In this document: positions 43,104 through 54,157 of the stretch, in pieces | How positions within the stretch are numbered: the first letter of the stretch is position 1 | How the letters are laid out: every line of letters begins with the position of its first letter | Assembly: GCA_021793215.1 (NCBI GenBank) | Contig: JAJYTE010000004.1 | Location: 47,821 to 111,820 of the forward strand | Direction of reading: 5' to 3' | DNA: 64,000 bases | Source: Bacillota bacterium | GTDB taxonomy: Bacteria > Bacillota > Sulfobacillia > JAJZYS01 > JAJYTV01 | Translations under genes and position numbers: made by a program | The notes under the pieces: generated by a model | What the model was told of the DNA's origin: nothing | The model's database searches: none | Seen by the model: only the letters and a program-made list of their open reading frames with translations

Positions 43104-46100
43104 CGCTCGGCTCCCCTTCCAGTCGGACGGCCGCCAGCAGCGTGATGCCCCTCTCCTGCATCGTCGTCCCGATCAGCTGGTCCGCCGCCTCCATCGTCGG
43201 CCGCTGGTGCGTCACGACGATCAGCTGGCGTCCGGCCTGTCGCCGAAGGAACTGCGCGAAGCGCTCGACGTTGCGCTCGTCGAGGCTGGCCTCGATCTCG
43301 TCCAGTAGGTAGAAGGGCGGCGGCCGCAGTGCGGAGAGGGCGAAGAGGAAGGCGATCGCCGTGAGCGCCCGTTCCCCGCCCGAAAGCCAGTTGAGGCGCA
43401 CGGCCTCCTTGCCAGGCAGCTCGACCTCGATGTCGATCCCCTGTGCGACCGCGACGAGGCGCGCCTTCGCGCCCTCGCCGAACAGCGCGGCCGCCATCGC
43501 GGTAAAGCGTTCCCCCACGACCCGCATCCCGTGCTGCAGCCGGTCGGCGACAGCGCGGTCAGCCTGGGCCAGCACCTCCACGAGGGTCGCCTTGGCTGCC
43601 GAGAGGTCGGCAAGGCGCTCCTGCAGCTGCGAGAAGCGGTCCTCCGCCTCGCGCAGCCGCTCGGGCGCATCCGGCGGCGCCCCGCCCATCTCCTGTAGGT
43701 CCCGGCGCGCCTTGGCGAGCGCCTCCTCCGCCTGCGAGGGCATGGGTGCGACGGCGCGCGTGAGCGCGTCGGCCCCGTGCCCCTCGCGCAGCGCGCGCTC
43801 CGCTTCCCGGATCTCCTCCGCGACGCGCACGGCCTCCTCGCGCAGCCGCACAGCCTGCTCCTCTGCGCCCGCCGAGGCGGCGGCGACCTGACGCATAGCC
43901 CGCTCGACCAGCCGCTCGAGGGTCCGCAGCGTGACGTCGAGGCGCTGGCCCCTGCGCCGCTGCGCCGTGATCACATCGCGCCAAGCAGCTGCGGACTCCC
44001 GCAGTCCGCGAGCGCTCTCGGCCTCGCGCCGTGCGGTCTCAAGGCTGCCTTCCGCCGTTTCCGCCGATGCCCGCAACTCAGCGAGCACCTCGGAGCCCTG
44101 CGAGAGCTCCGCCGCGAGGCGGCGCGTCTCCTCCTGGGCCACGGCCTGCACAAGGCTCGCCTGTTGGGCGGCCTGGGCGTGCTGTCCCGGCGCGAGCGCC
44201 TTCGCCTGCGCAAACTCCTCAAGGAGTCGCTCCCGCTCCGCGCGCGCGGACTCCACGCGCGCGAGCACCTGCTCGTGGTCCCTGCGGGCCGCCTGCGCGG
44301 CGCCGGCCGCCCGCTCCAGGGCGCGAAGCGCCTCCTCCTGGGCTCCGGCCGCCTGCCGCTCGCGCGACAGCGCTTCCGTCAGCGCCGCTCCTGCAGCGCG
44401 CAGCGAGGCCTCGCGCTCCGCGAACTCCGCACGGGCGGCGCGAACCGCGTCGGGCGGCGGCGCCGCCGCCGCGACCTGTACCGCCTGCCCGCCCGTCAGG
44501 GCGCCGCCCACCTGCACGACCTGCCCGTCGAGCGTGACGACCCGAAGGCGCCGACCGGTGGCCTCCGCCGCGCGCTGCGCCGCGCCGAGATCCTCCGCCA
44601 CGAGAGTGCGGCCCAGCCGCAGGCGAACGGCGTCCTCGATCGCCGCAGGGTAATCGCAGAGCGACGAGAGTACTCCCAGACAGCCTGTCACGCGGGGAGC
44701 CGCCGCGGTCTCCGCCGGGCTGAGGGCGCCGAGTGGCAGGAAGGTCGCCCGCCCCGCGGAGGCCCTGCGCAGCCACTCGATGCCCTGACGCGCCACGGCC
44801 TCCCCTTCGACGACGATATCTGACGCTGCACCGCCGAGGGCAGTCGCGAGCGCCAGCGCGAGCCTTGGCTCCTTCGGCTGCACGAGCCGCCCAAGCGTTC
44901 CAAGAACACCCTCGATCCGTCCAGCCTCCGACTCGCGCAGGAAGGCTCTCACGGCGGCAGGCGCATGTCGTTCCGCGGCCCGCACGGCGTCTTCGAACGC
45001 CGCCTCCCTGCGCTCCGCCGCTTCGTACGCCTGACGCGCCTCCTGCTCCGCCGCCCGTGCGGCCGAAGCCGAAGTGTGGCAGGAGAGTTCGGCCTCCCGC
45101 GCCGCCTGCAGGGCGTCGGCGGCGGCGCCCGCTTCCTGCTCACGCACCGCGCGCACCCCGGAGAGCTCCGCGGCACGCGGCTCGAGGTCGGCGGCGTCGC
45201 GCGAGGCCGCAGCGAGGGCCGCCTCGATCTGCGGCATGCGGGCGAGGGCGCGCATCGCCTCCGCACCGGCGGCGCCCGCCTCGCGCAGTTCCGATTCGGC
45301 CTGCGAGAGCTGAAGGCTCGCGGCCGCGTACGCGGACTGGTGGGCCTCGTGGGTCTCCTCGGCCCGGCGCAGGCGCTCCTGCGACTCGCCGTGGCGCGTG
45401 AGGGCGGACCTCTCACGCTCCGACGCCGCCGCAGCCTGGGCGGCCGCCGCGTGCAGGCGGTCCTCGACGGAAGCGGCAAGCGCCTCGCGTCGCGCCCCGC
45501 GTGCCGCCGTACCCTCGAGCGCAGTGGCGATGCGCGCGGAGAGGGCCTCGTAGCGGCCGATCGCCTGCGCCCCTGACCTGCTGCTCTCACCGGCCGCCGC
45601 CTCGCGCTCCGTCGCGCGCTGCAGCTGCGCGCGCAGCCGCTCGATCCTGCGGTGCCCAAGTCCGATCTCCAGCGTGGCGATGCGCGCGCGCAGTTCCGAC
45701 GCCGCGCTCGCGAGGCGGGCATCGCGTCGAAGGTCCGGCATCTGGGCCTCGAGTTCCTCGAGGCGCGCGCGCTCGATCTCCGCCTCCTGGTCGCCGCGCG
45801 CCAGTTCGTGCACCGCCTCGCGACGGCGCTCGCGGTAGACGAAGGCGCCGGAGGCATCCTCGAGCAGGCGCCGCCGGCCGTTCGGGTCCTGGCTCACCAC
45901 TTCCTCGACGCGCCCCTGGCCGATCCAGGCGTACCCCTCCGCCAGGCCAAGGTGCGCGATCAGCCGCTCGACGTCGCGGGCGCGGCAGGTGACGCCCTGC
46001 AGCCGGTACTCCGTGTCGCCTTGGCGGTAGAGTCGTCGGACGATCTCCACTTCCTCGGCCTCCAGCGGCAGCTGGCGGTCGTGGTTGTCGAACGTCAGGC

Positions 46101-46401
46101 GCACCTCGCAAAGGCCCGCCGCGCGCCGCGTCGGACTGCCGGCGAACAACACCTCGTCGCGGCGCTCGGCCCGTCCGTCGGCGAGGCGGCCCGTCGAGAG
46201 CGCCCAGCGCACCGCGTCGGTGAGGTTCGACTTGCCAGTCCCGTTCGGGCCCACAACCGCCGTGAACGACGGCGCAAGCTGCACCGTCGTTGGTTCGCCG
46301 AACGATTTGAACCCGGACAGGTAGATTTCCTTGAGGTACAGACGCGTGGGTCCTTTCCGGCGCAGAGTCGCAGATTGCAAGTTCTTCGCCGGGAGGATCA
46401 C
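43072..46401 (-). CDS. smc: Chromosome segregation protein SMC
   Basis: Protein of up to 1109 residues, somewhat short for SMC. The N-terminal ATPase half has FKSFGEPT and Walker A GPNGTGKSN; long Ala/Glu/Arg-rich coiled coils flank a central hinge (EGVLGTLGRLVQP through FLPLGALSP); the C-terminal half has the LSGGERALTAIAFLFAL signature and Walker B YLLDEIEASLDE. The GTG at 46401 overlaps the permease stop, but family proteins begin with MYLK, which here corresponds to a CTG at 46341 with GGAAAGGA upstream (see findings). Operon with ftsY. Confidence 0.95.
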   Translation of the reverse strand: MILPAKNLQSATLRRKGPTRLYLKEIYLSGFKSFGEPTTVQLAPSFTAVVGPNGTGKSNLTDAVRWALSTGRLADGRAERRDEVLFAGSPTRRAAGLCEVRLTFDNHDRQLPLEAEEVEIVRRLYRQGDTEYRLQGVTCRARDVERLIAHLGLAEGYAWIGQGRVEEVVSQDPNGRRRLLEDASGAFVYRERRREAVHELARGDQEAEIERARLEELEAQMPDLRRDARLASAASELRARIATLEIGLGHRRIERLRAQLQRATEREAAAGESSRSGAQAIGRYEALSARIATALEGTAARGARREALAASVEDRLHAAAAQAAAASERERSALTRHGESQERLRRAEETHEAHQSAYAAASLQLSQAESELREAGAAGAEAMRALARMPQIEAALAAASRDAADLEPRAAELSGVRAVREQEAGAAADALQAAREAELSCHTSASAARAAEQEARQAYEAAERREAAFEDAVRAAERHAPAAVRAFLRESEAGRIEGVLGTLGRLVQPKEPRLALALATALGGAASDIVVEGEAVARQGIEWLRRASAGRATFLPLGALSPAETAAAPRVTGCLGVLSSLCDYPAAIEDAVRLRLGRTLVAEDLGAAQRAAEATGRRLRVVTLDGQVVQVGGALTGGQAVQVAAAAPPPDAVRAARAEFAEREASLRAAGAALTEALSRERQAAGAQEEALRALERAAGAAQAARRDHEQVLARVESARAERERLLEEFAQAKALAPGQHAQAAQQASLVQAVAQEETRRLAAELSQGSEVLAELRASAETAEGSLETARREAESARGLRESAAAWRDVITAQRRRGQRLDVTLRTLERLVERAMRQVAAASAGAEEQAVRLREEAVRVAEEIREAERALREGHGADALTRAVAPMPSQAEEALAKARRDLQEMGGAPPDAPERLREAEDRFSQLQERLADLSAAKATLVEVLAQADRAVADRLQHGMRVVGERFTAMAAALFGEGAKARLVAVAQGIDIEVELPGKEAVRLNWLSGGERALTAIAFLFALSALRPPPFYLLDEIEASLDERNVERFAQFLRRQAGRQLIVVTHQRPTMEAADQLIGTTMQERGITLLAAVRLEGEPSDDLGQVAQGS

Positions 46402-47849
46402 GCTTCCTGCTCAGCTCGGCGGCGCGGGCGCACGAACAGGTAGACGATCAGGAAGAGGGCGGTAACCGCGACACCAAGGCCGAGCGACAGCATCTGGTGC
46501 GGTGCCAGCGGGGCCGTCGCGATGATCGCGACCAGCACCACGATCTCGAGGATGCTGATCCAGGGGTGCCACGGCACCTTGAGGCGCAGGCGCTCGGGAT
46601 GCTCCTTGACGAGGTGGCGGCGGTAGTAGATCTGTGTCAGGACGATCAGCACCCAGATGAACAGCGCCTGGAAGCCCGTTGCCGTGACGAGGTAGAGGAA
46701 CGCGGTCTTCGGCAGGAAGTAGGTGAGGAGAGTCACCGCGACCAGCAGCACTCCCGTCGCGGCATTCGCAGCGCGCGGCGGGCTGTCCCCCTTCTCCTCG
46801 AACCAGTGCGGAGCGTCCTTCGCCTTGGAGAGCCCTGCCAGCACGCGGTCGGTGGCGAATAGGCCTGCGTTCATCGCCGAGAGGACCGCGAGCAGGATCA
46901 CGCCGTTGAAGATCTGGCCCACGGCCGGCCAGGGCGCCTTGTGCAGCGCCGCGAGGAAGGGGCTCACTCCACTCGTCGGAACCTGGTTCCAGGGGATGAC
47001 CGCGGTGATCGCCAGGGCGGAGCCGATGTACAGGAAGTAGACCATGGCGGCGCTATTGTGCACCGCGGGCCCGATGGTCCGCTCCGGGTTGCGCACGCTC
47101 GCGGCCGCGAGGCCGAGCACCCCGGTGCCGGCCATCGAGAACATCACGAGGATCATCGCCGCCGCGACGCCGCGAAGGCCCATGGGGAAGAACCCTCCGG
47201 CACTGCTCCAGCTCGCGGTGCCGTTGCCAAGGTGCACGGGCCAACCCACGAACACGATCAGTGCGAACAGGACGATGAACAGGGCGATCGCCGTGACCTT
47301 GATCACCGCCATGCCGGACTCCACTTCGCTGAAGCCCCTCACCGTCAGGAAGTTGATGCCCACGATGATCAGGGCGAACGCCGTCGAGATGACCCAGGTG
47401 GGCAGGTGCGGCAGCCAGACGTGCGTGAAGATGCCGGCCGCCGTCGCCTCGGCGGCGAGGTTCAGGACGCTCGAGAACCAGAAGATCCACCCTCCGACGA
47501 ACGTGAAGCCTGGCCCGAGCGCCCTGCGGGAGTAGACGAGGAACGATCCCTTCTCCGGATCCGCCGCCGACATCTCGGCGAGCGCCGTGACCTCGATCGC
47601 CATCACCGTCGCGCCGATCAGGTATGCGAGGATGACGCCGGGGCCGGCGAGCCGGATCGCCTGACCGCTGGCGAGGAACAGGCCGGATCCGATGATGCCC
47701 CCGACGGTCATCATGGTGAGCTGCGGCGTCCGAAGATCCTTCCCCTGGACTTCCTTGCCAGCGTACCGCTTGGACAGATGGCTTTGCGTGGCGCGTTCGC
47801 GCGTGAAAATTCCCATGCCCTTCAGTTGCCCCGTTCGGCCAGCTCGCAT
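46398..47849 (-). CDS. APC-family amino-acid permease
   Basis: Protein of 483 residues with about 12 membrane helices. The amino-acid transporter signature is in the first helices (MMTVGGIIGSGLFLASGQAIRLAGPG, split here as GGIIGSGLF) with the SFLVYSRRALGPGFTF segment. Similar permeases carry GABA, histidine or aromatic amino acids. The ATG at 47849 was chosen because AGGAG lies five bases ahead; the ATG at 47816 has poorer spacing. Divergent from hutU, so histidine or urocanate-related uptake is a reasonable guess. It overlaps the smc frame by four bases. Confidence 0.88.
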   Translation of the reverse strand: MRAGRTGQLKGMGIFTRERATQSHLSKRYAGKEVQGKDLRTPQLTMMTVGGIIGSGLFLASGQAIRLAGPGVILAYLIGATVMAIEVTALAEMSAADPEKGSFLVYSRRALGPGFTFVGGWIFWFSSVLNLAAEATAAGIFTHVWLPHLPTWVISTAFALIIVGINFLTVRGFSEVESGMAVIKVTAIALFIVLFALIVFVGWPVHLGNGTASWSSAGGFFPMGLRGVAAAMILVMFSMAGTGVLGLAAASVRNPERTIGPAVHNSAAMVYFLYIGSALAITAVIPWNQVPTSGVSPFLAALHKAPWPAVGQIFNGVILLAVLSAMNAGLFATDRVLAGLSKAKDAPHWFEEKGDSPPRAANAATGVLLVAVTLLTYFLPKTAFLYLVTATGFQALFIWVLIVLTQIYYRRHLVKEHPERLRLKVPWHPWISILEIVVLVAIIATAPLAPHQMLSLGLGVAVTALFLIVYLFVRPRRRAEQEA

Positions 47850-47940
47850 GCGATCTCCTGGCGCTGCGCACGGCTGAAGCAAACGCGTACACTGGACAAG
47901 GGCGGCTATGCCGTGCAAGAAAGCAAGCAAAGGGGGTCCT

Positions 47941-47959
47941 CCCCGGCGCCACGCCGGGG
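47941..47959 (+). other. Hairpin directly before the hutU start
   Basis: Perfect 8-base arms CCCCGGCG and CGCCGGGG with a 3-base loop, ending five bases before the ATG at 47965. The only Shine-Dalgarno-like AGGGGG lies on its other side, so the fold may set the spacing or gate initiation. Confidence 0.5.
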
Positions 47960-47964
47960 CTCAC

Positions 47965-49659
<1,695 letters not shown>

Positions 49660-49663
49660 GGCA

Positions 49664-49701
49664 GGAGGGCGGTGCCCGGCTGAGGCCGTGCACCGCCCTC
49701 C
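49664..49701 (+). terminator. Terminator after hutU
   Basis: Perfect 12-base arms (GGAGGGCGGTGC and complement) around a 14-base loop, starting five bases after the hutU stop, followed by a modest TCATTC tail. Confidence 0.75.
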
Positions 49702-49735
49702 TCATTCAAAATGACCCAAGCAATGTCCCAAACTG

Positions 49736-49741
49736 TATACA
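49736..49741 (+). promoter_or_regulatory. -10 element ahead of the LexA-fold regulator
   Basis: TATACA with a weak TGACCC box 18 bases upstream, just after the hutU terminator. Supports separate transcription of the following regulator gene. Confidence 0.4.
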
Positions 49742-49787
49742 CGTTGGGCAAAGGAAGCCTCGGCCAGTCGGGGAAACGCCCTGACAT

Positions 49788-50312
49788 ATGGATCGCCAAG
49801 GGATCGACCCAGTTGCCCGCATGGCACAACTTGTCCGACAGCGCCCGACGATCTCCGGACGGGAACTCGCGTCCAGTTGCGGGTTCGCCGAACCGAAGAG
49901 TCTGTACTACCACCTGCGCAAGCATGGCTACCGTGGCTTGAACCACTTCAAGGAGAGCGTGCTGCGTCCTCCGGACCAGACGCTTCAGCTGGCGGAGGAC
50001 GCGGCCGCCTACGCCGGCGAAGAGGCGCCTTGGCCTCCGACCGACGTCGCGTTCGCGTACCGCTGGTTCACGCTGGACGCCATGCCGTTCGTCTCGCCCG
50101 GAGACCTCGTGTTGGGCAACGCGATGAGGCCGTGGCGCGAGGGGGAGTTGCTGCTCTACCGCGAAGAGGGACGGCTGCGCCTCGCGCATTACTATGAGGA
50201 CGACAGCGCCCCGCGCTACGCGCCGCTCGGGCGCGCGCCGGGGCTGCGAGAAGGAGAGCCTCCCGGCCTGATCGGCCGTGTGACGGGGATCTTTCGCCTT
50301 ACTGCTCCCTGA
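49788..50312 (+). CDS. Putative regulator: N-terminal HTH plus S24/LexA-like C-terminal domain
   Basis: Protein of 174 residues. Residues about 12-50 form a winged-helix-like region (RPTISGRELASSCGFAEPKSLYYHLRKHG). Residues about 95-170 resemble the LexA/S24 beta fold: PFVSPGDLVLGNAMRPWREGELLLY and a final LIGRVTGIFRL. The catalytic Ser-Lys pair of LexA is not evident, so it may only sense or dimerise. The ATG at 49788 lacks a good Shine-Dalgarno; a stop codon just upstream prevents a longer start. It converges on and overlaps rnc by 14 bases. It could control hutU or the permease; that is inference. Confidence 0.65.
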   Translation: MDRQGIDPVARMAQLVRQRPTISGRELASSCGFAEPKSLYYHLRKHGYRGLNHFKESVLRPPDQTLQLAEDAAAYAGEEAPWPPTDVAFAYRWFTLDAMPFVSPGDLVLGNAMRPWREGELLLYREEGRLRLAHYYEDDSAPRYAPLGRAPGLREGEPPGLIGRVTGIFRLTAP

Positions 50313-50937
50313 GGAATCGGTAGGCGGCGGCGGCGGCATGCGCCGTCGCTTCCTGCTTGCTTGGGCCGGCGCCGCGCCCGCGCTCCGCGCCGTCCACGAG
50401 GGCCGCCATGGTGAAGGTTGGGTGATGCGGCGGGCCCTCCTGGCCAACCAGGAGGAACTTGACGTCGAGGCCCCTTTCTTGCGCCAGTTCATGCAGGCGT
50501 GAGCGCGCGTCGCGTAGCGGCAGCGGCGGGTTCTCGAGGAACGGCGCGAACACCTGGCGCACCCATTCTCGCGTTCGCTGTAGACCATGCTCCAGGTAGT
50601 GCGCGCCGACGACCGCCTCGAACGCATCCGCGAGCAGCGATGGCTTCTCGCGGCCCCCGGTCAGCTCCTCGCCGCGTCCCAGCCGCAGCTGCTCGCCGAG
50701 GCCGTGCTCCTTCGCCAGCTGCGCCAGCGACTCCTCGCAGACCATCGCCGCGCGGCGCATGGTCAGTTCGCCTTCCGGCAGATCTGGAAAGCGCTCGTAG
50801 AGGAGCTCAGCCACGAATAGGCCGAGCACTGCGTCCCCGAGGAACTCGAGGCGCTGGTTGGTCTCCTGCAACCCCTGCTCGCTGGCGTACGACGGGTGCG
50901 TCAGCGCGAGGCGCAGGAGCGGCGAGGGATCAGGCAT
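50299..50937 (-). CDS. rnc: Ribonuclease III
   Basis: Protein of 212 residues cleaving double-stranded RNA in rRNA processing and RNA turnover. The signature NQRLEFLGDAVLGLFVAELLY is near 27-47, the second acidic site DAFEAVVGAHYLE near 103, and a C-terminal dsRNA-binding domain begins near 140 (SRLHELAQERG through KQEATAHAAAAAY). Slightly shorter than B. subtilis RNase III. Overlaps fabF by eight bases; last gene of the fatty-acid operon. Confidence 0.95.
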   Translation of the reverse strand: MPDPSPLLRLALTHPSYASEQGLQETNQRLEFLGDAVLGLFVAELLYERFPDLPEGELTMRRAAMVCEESLAQLAKEHGLGEQLRLGRGEELTGGREKPSLLADAFEAVVGAHYLEHGLQRTREWVRQVFAPFLENPPLPLRDARSRLHELAQERGLDVKFLLVGQEGPPHHPTFTMAALVDGAERGRGAGPSKQEATAHAAAAAYRFLREQ

Positions 50938-52171
50938 CCGCGCGCCTCAGGGCGAGCGTGACGTTCTGGCCGCCGAAGCCGAAGGAGTTCGTCAGGGCGA
51001 CTTCGGTCTGCTGATGGCGTGCTTCGTTCGGTACGCAGTCGAGGTCGACCTCGGGGTCGAGATGCTGCAGGTTGATGGTCGGCGGCAGCACGCCCTCGTG
51101 TAGCGCCAGCACCGTGAAGATGGCCTCGACGGCGCCGGCCGCGCCCAGGAGGTGCCCGGTCATCGACTTGGTGGAGCTCACGGCGAGGTTCTTCGCGTGC
51201 GTGCCGAACACGGCGCGTAGCGCGCGTGCCTCGCCGATGTCGCCCTTGGGCGTCGCGGTCGCGTGGGCGTTCACGTAGCCGACGCGCTCCGGCGCGATGT
51301 CGCCATCCTTGAGGGCGGCGCGCATGGCGCGGGCGGCGCCGTCGCCGTCCGGAGCGGGTTCGACCATGTGGTACGCGTCAGCCGTCATGCCGTAGCCGAC
51401 CACCTCCGCGTAGATGTGCGCGCCGCGCGCCAGCGCGCGCTCGCGCTCCTCGAAGACCAGCATGCCGGCGCCCTCGCCCATCACGAACCCGTCTCGGCTT
51501 TCGTCGAAGGGCCGCGATGCGGCCGCCGGATCGTCGTTGCGCTGCGAGAGCGCCTTCATGTTGATGAAGCCGGCGAAGCACAGGGGGAGCAGAACTGCTT
51601 CCCCGCCGCCCGCCAGCATCAGCTCCGCTTCTCCGTACTGGATGCGGCGGAAGGCCTCGCCCAGGGCGTGGGCCGACGACGCGCAGGCTGTAACCGTCGT
51701 CATGTTCGGTCCGCGCATATCGAAGCGGATGGCCACCTGGGCAGCGGCCATGTTCGCGATCATCATCGGGATGAAGAGCGGTGAGACGCGGTCTGGGCCG
51801 CGTTCCAGCAGGATCTGGTGCTGCTCCGTGAGGGTGATGATGCCCCCGATGCCCGTGCCGCAGCTGACGCCCGCTTCGTCCGGGTCGTAGTCCCCCTTGG
51901 CGAGCCCGGCGTCGGCCATCGCCTGATCCGCCGCTGCCACAGCCAGCTGCACGAAGCGGTCGGTGCGGCGCACCTCGCGACGGTCGAGGTACTCACCCGG
52001 GTCGAACCCGCGCACCTCTCCGCCGAAGCGGACGCTGAGACCCGATGTGTCGAAGCTTTCCAAAGGAGCAATTCCAGACTTCCCCGCGACCGCACTGCCC
52101 CACGACTCCCGGACAGAGAGTCCAAGCGGCGTCAGCGCGCCCATTCCAGTGATGACGACTCGGTGCGGCAA
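50930..52171 (-). CDS. fabF: 3-oxoacyl-[ACP] synthase II
   Basis: Protein of 413 residues elongating acyl-ACP with malonyl-ACP. The Cys-His-His triad is visible: TACASSAHALGEA (Cys near 163), NAHATATPKGD and SSTKSMTGHLLGAAG, with a final SFGFGGQNVTL. The start is TTG at 52171 with GGGGGG nine bases ahead, giving MPHRVVITGMG as in homologs. Follows acpP after a large hairpin. Confidence 0.96.
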   Translation of the reverse strand: MPHRVVITGMGALTPLGLSVRESWGSAVAGKSGIAPLESFDTSGLSVRFGGEVRGFDPGEYLDRREVRRTDRFVQLAVAAADQAMADAGLAKGDYDPDEAGVSCGTGIGGIITLTEQHQILLERGPDRVSPLFIPMMIANMAAAQVAIRFDMRGPNMTTVTACASSAHALGEAFRRIQYGEAELMLAGGGEAVLLPLCFAGFINMKALSQRNDDPAAASRPFDESRDGFVMGEGAGMLVFEERERALARGAHIYAEVVGYGMTADAYHMVEPAPDGDGAARAMRAALKDGDIAPERVGYVNAHATATPKGDIGEARALRAVFGTHAKNLAVSSTKSMTGHLLGAAGAVEAIFTVLALHEGVLPPTINLQHLDPEVDLDCVPNEARHQQTEVALTNSFGFGGQNVTLALRRADA

Positions 52172-52190
52172 CTTTATGGCCCCCCAATGG

Positions 52191-52220
52191 ACCGACGGGG
52201 AGCCTAGGCTCCCCGTCGGT
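52191..52220 (-). terminator. Perfect 30-base palindrome between acpP and fabF
   Basis: Fifteen-base perfect arms (ACCGACGGGGAGCCT and complement) with no unpaired loop bases. It follows the acpP stop by nine bases and overlaps the region just upstream of the fabF ribosome-binding site. Likely a partial terminator or 3'-end stabiliser that keeps acpP mRNA in excess. Confidence 0.7.
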
Positions 52221-52229
52221 CGGCGCGTT

Positions 52230-52472
52230 CTAGGCGCGCTCCTTGATGTAATCCACGGCGTCTTGCACCGTGCTGATCTTCTCTGCGTCTTCGTCCGGAA
52301 TGTCGAGATCGAATTCTTCTTCAAAGGCCATGATCAGCTCGACGATGTCGAGCGAGTCCGCGCCCAGGTCGTCGATGAATGACGCTTCCGACGTCACCTG
52401 CGCCGCCTCCACGCCGAGCTGGTCGACAATGATGCCACGAACCTTCTCCAGAACCTCGCTTGCGTCGGCCAT
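52230..52472 (-). CDS. acpP: Acyl carrier protein
   Basis: Acidic protein of 80 residues. The phosphopantetheine attachment Ser is in [13 protein letters not shown] near residue 40, flanked by the usual four helices. Between fabG and fabF, as in most Firmicutes. Confidence 0.97.
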   Translation of the reverse strand: MADASEVLEKVRGIIVDQLGVEAAQVTSEASFIDDLGADSLDIVELIMAFEEEFDLDIPDEDAEKISTVQDAVDYIKERA

Positions 52473-52488
52473 CTGCTCACCCCCTTTC

Positions 52489-53226
52489 CTAGCCTGCAGT
52501 CAGCCCACCGTCGACGGGAAGCGTAACCCCTGTGATGTAGGCGGCCTCCGGCCTAGCCAGGAAGGCCACGGCGGCGGCGACGTCCTCCGGCGTGCCCGCC
52601 CGGCCCAGCGGTATGCTGGCCACGAGCGCCTCACGCCCCTTGATGTCCGAGGACATCTCCGTGTCGATCAGGCCTGGTGCCACGGCGTTCACGGTGATGT
52701 TCCGCGACGCCACCTCCTTCGCCACCGAGCGCGTCAGCCCCAGCATCCCCGCCTTCGCGGCGGAGTAGTTCGCTTGGCCGGGGTTCCCGACGAGCCCTGC
52801 GATCGAGGAGATGTTGATGATCCGGCCGTAGCGCTGGCGCAGCATCGGTTTGAGCGCCGCCCGTACGAGGCGGAACGCGCCCGCGAGGTTCGTCGCCAAC
52901 ACGTCGTCGAAGTCGGCGTCCGACATCCGCAGCACAAGGTTATCGCGGGTGATGCCGGCGTTATTCACGAGGACGTCAATCCGGCCGAACGCCTGAGTGA
53001 CGGCTTGAACGAGGTGTTCAGCCTCGCCGGGGACGCCGACGTCACCCTGCAGGGCGACGGCATTCCCTCCCGCATCCGCGATCTCCTGCACCACGGCCTC
53101 TGCTTGGGCCGATCCTTGGCGGTAGTTCACCGCGACGTGGAAGCCTTCCTTCGCGAGCGCGAGCGCACAGGCTCGTCCGATCCCACGACTGGCACCGGTG
53201 ACCAATGCGGCCGAAGCAGGCATCAT
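52489..53226 (-). CDS. fabG: 3-oxoacyl-[ACP] reductase
   Basis: Protein of 245 residues of the short-chain dehydrogenase family, NADPH-dependent. Motifs: [11 protein letters not shown] near 8-18, [10 protein letters not shown], catalytic Ser in [15 protein letters not shown] (Tyr/Lys), and GLIDTEM. The ATG at 53226 has AAGGAGG nine bases ahead, inside the end of fabD; a second ATG follows immediately. Confidence 0.96.
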   Translation of the reverse strand: MMPASAALVTGASRGIGRACALALAKEGFHVAVNYRQGSAQAEAVVQEIADAGGNAVALQGDVGVPGEAEHLVQAVTQAFGRIDVLVNNAGITRDNLVLRMSDADFDDVLATNLAGAFRLVRAALKPMLRQRYGRIINISSIAGLVGNPGQANYSAAKAGMLGLTRSVAKEVASRNITVNAVAPGLIDTEMSSDIKGREALVASIPLGRAGTPEDVAAAVAFLARPEAAYITGVTLPVDGGLTAG

Positions 53227-53227
53227 C

Positions 53228-54157
53228 CTAGCAAACCTCCTTGGTCCAATCAAGCACGGCAGCAAGATCGGCCAGATTGTCGGTCGTGTGGAACGAAACC
53301 GATCGGTCGATGCGGCGCAGGAAGCCGACTTGGGAGCGACCTGGACCTACCTCGACGAACTGGTCGAACCCCTCTCCGAGCAGGTACGAGAGCGAGTCCG
53401 AGAAGCGCACCGGCCGGTAGACCTGCTGCGCCAGCGTCTCGACAACACCCTCCATCTCCGTCGGCCGGGCCGTCATGTTGGCGACGACAGGAAAGCGCGG
53501 CGCACCCCAGTGCAAGCGCTCGAGGGCCGGGCGAAGCGCGGCACCCGCAGGTTCGAGGAGGGAACTGTGGAAGGGGGCCGAGACCGAGAGGCGCACACTG
53601 CGCGCGCCGCGCTCGGAGACCTTCTCCGCCATCCAGTCGAGCGCCGCAGGGCGGCCCGCTACGACGACTTGACCCGGCGCGTTGTAGTTCGCCGGCTCCA
53701 GTGGTGCGGGCGCCTCCCGGCAGAGGGCCTCTACCTCCACGTCGTCGAGGCCGAGCACGGCCAGCATGCCGCCAGTGCCCTCCGGGACCGCATCCTGCAT
53801 GAGCTTGCCGCGCAAATGCACGAGCGGCAGCGCTTCCTGCCAGGCGAGACTGCCGGCCGCGACGTGCGCGCCGTACTCGCCGAGCGAGAGGCCAAGGGCT
53901 GCCTGCGCCCTCAGACCTCCCGCCTCGAGCACCTTCCAGGTGGCCACCGACACGGTCAGGATGGCTGGCTGCGTCCATTCTGTGCGGCGCAGTTCCTCGT
54001 GCGTGCCCTCGAAGCAGATGCGGCGCAGCGGCAACGAGACGATCTCCTCCGCCTCCAAGAACAGCTCTCGCGCCTCGGGGTAGGCGTCGTAGATCTCCTT
54101 GCCCATGCCGGGGTACTGGGCACCCTGGCCAGCGAACAGCAGTGCGGTCCCGCTCAT
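53228..54157 (-). CDS. fabD: Malonyl-CoA:ACP transacylase
   Basis: Protein of 309 residues loading malonate onto ACP. FAGQGAQYPGMG at the N-terminus, active-site GLSLGEYGAHVAAGSL (Ser near 91), a later PFHSSLL with the catalytic His. The ATG at 54157 overlaps the plsX stop by four bases and has AGGAGGGA ahead. Confidence 0.96.
   Translation of the reverse strand: MSGTALLFAGQGAQYPGMGKEIYDAYPEARELFLEAEEIVSLPLRRICFEGTHEELRRTEWTQPAILTVSVATWKVLEAGGLRAQAALGLSLGEYGAHVAAGSLAWQEALPLVHLRGKLMQDAVPEGTGGMLAVLGLDDVEVEALCREAPAPLEPANYNAPGQVVVAGRPAALDWMAEKVSERGARSVRLSVSAPFHSSLLEPAGAALRPALERLHWGAPRFPVVANMTARPTEMEGVVETLAQQVYRPVRFSDSLSYLLGEGFDQFVEVGPGRSQVGFLRRIDRSVSFHTTDNLADLAAVLDWTKEVC

Noticed and set aside
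49711..49941. 76-residue frame starting MTQAMSQTVY after hutU
   Set aside because: No Shine-Dalgarno, starts inside a terminator-promoter region and overlaps the better supported regulator frame.
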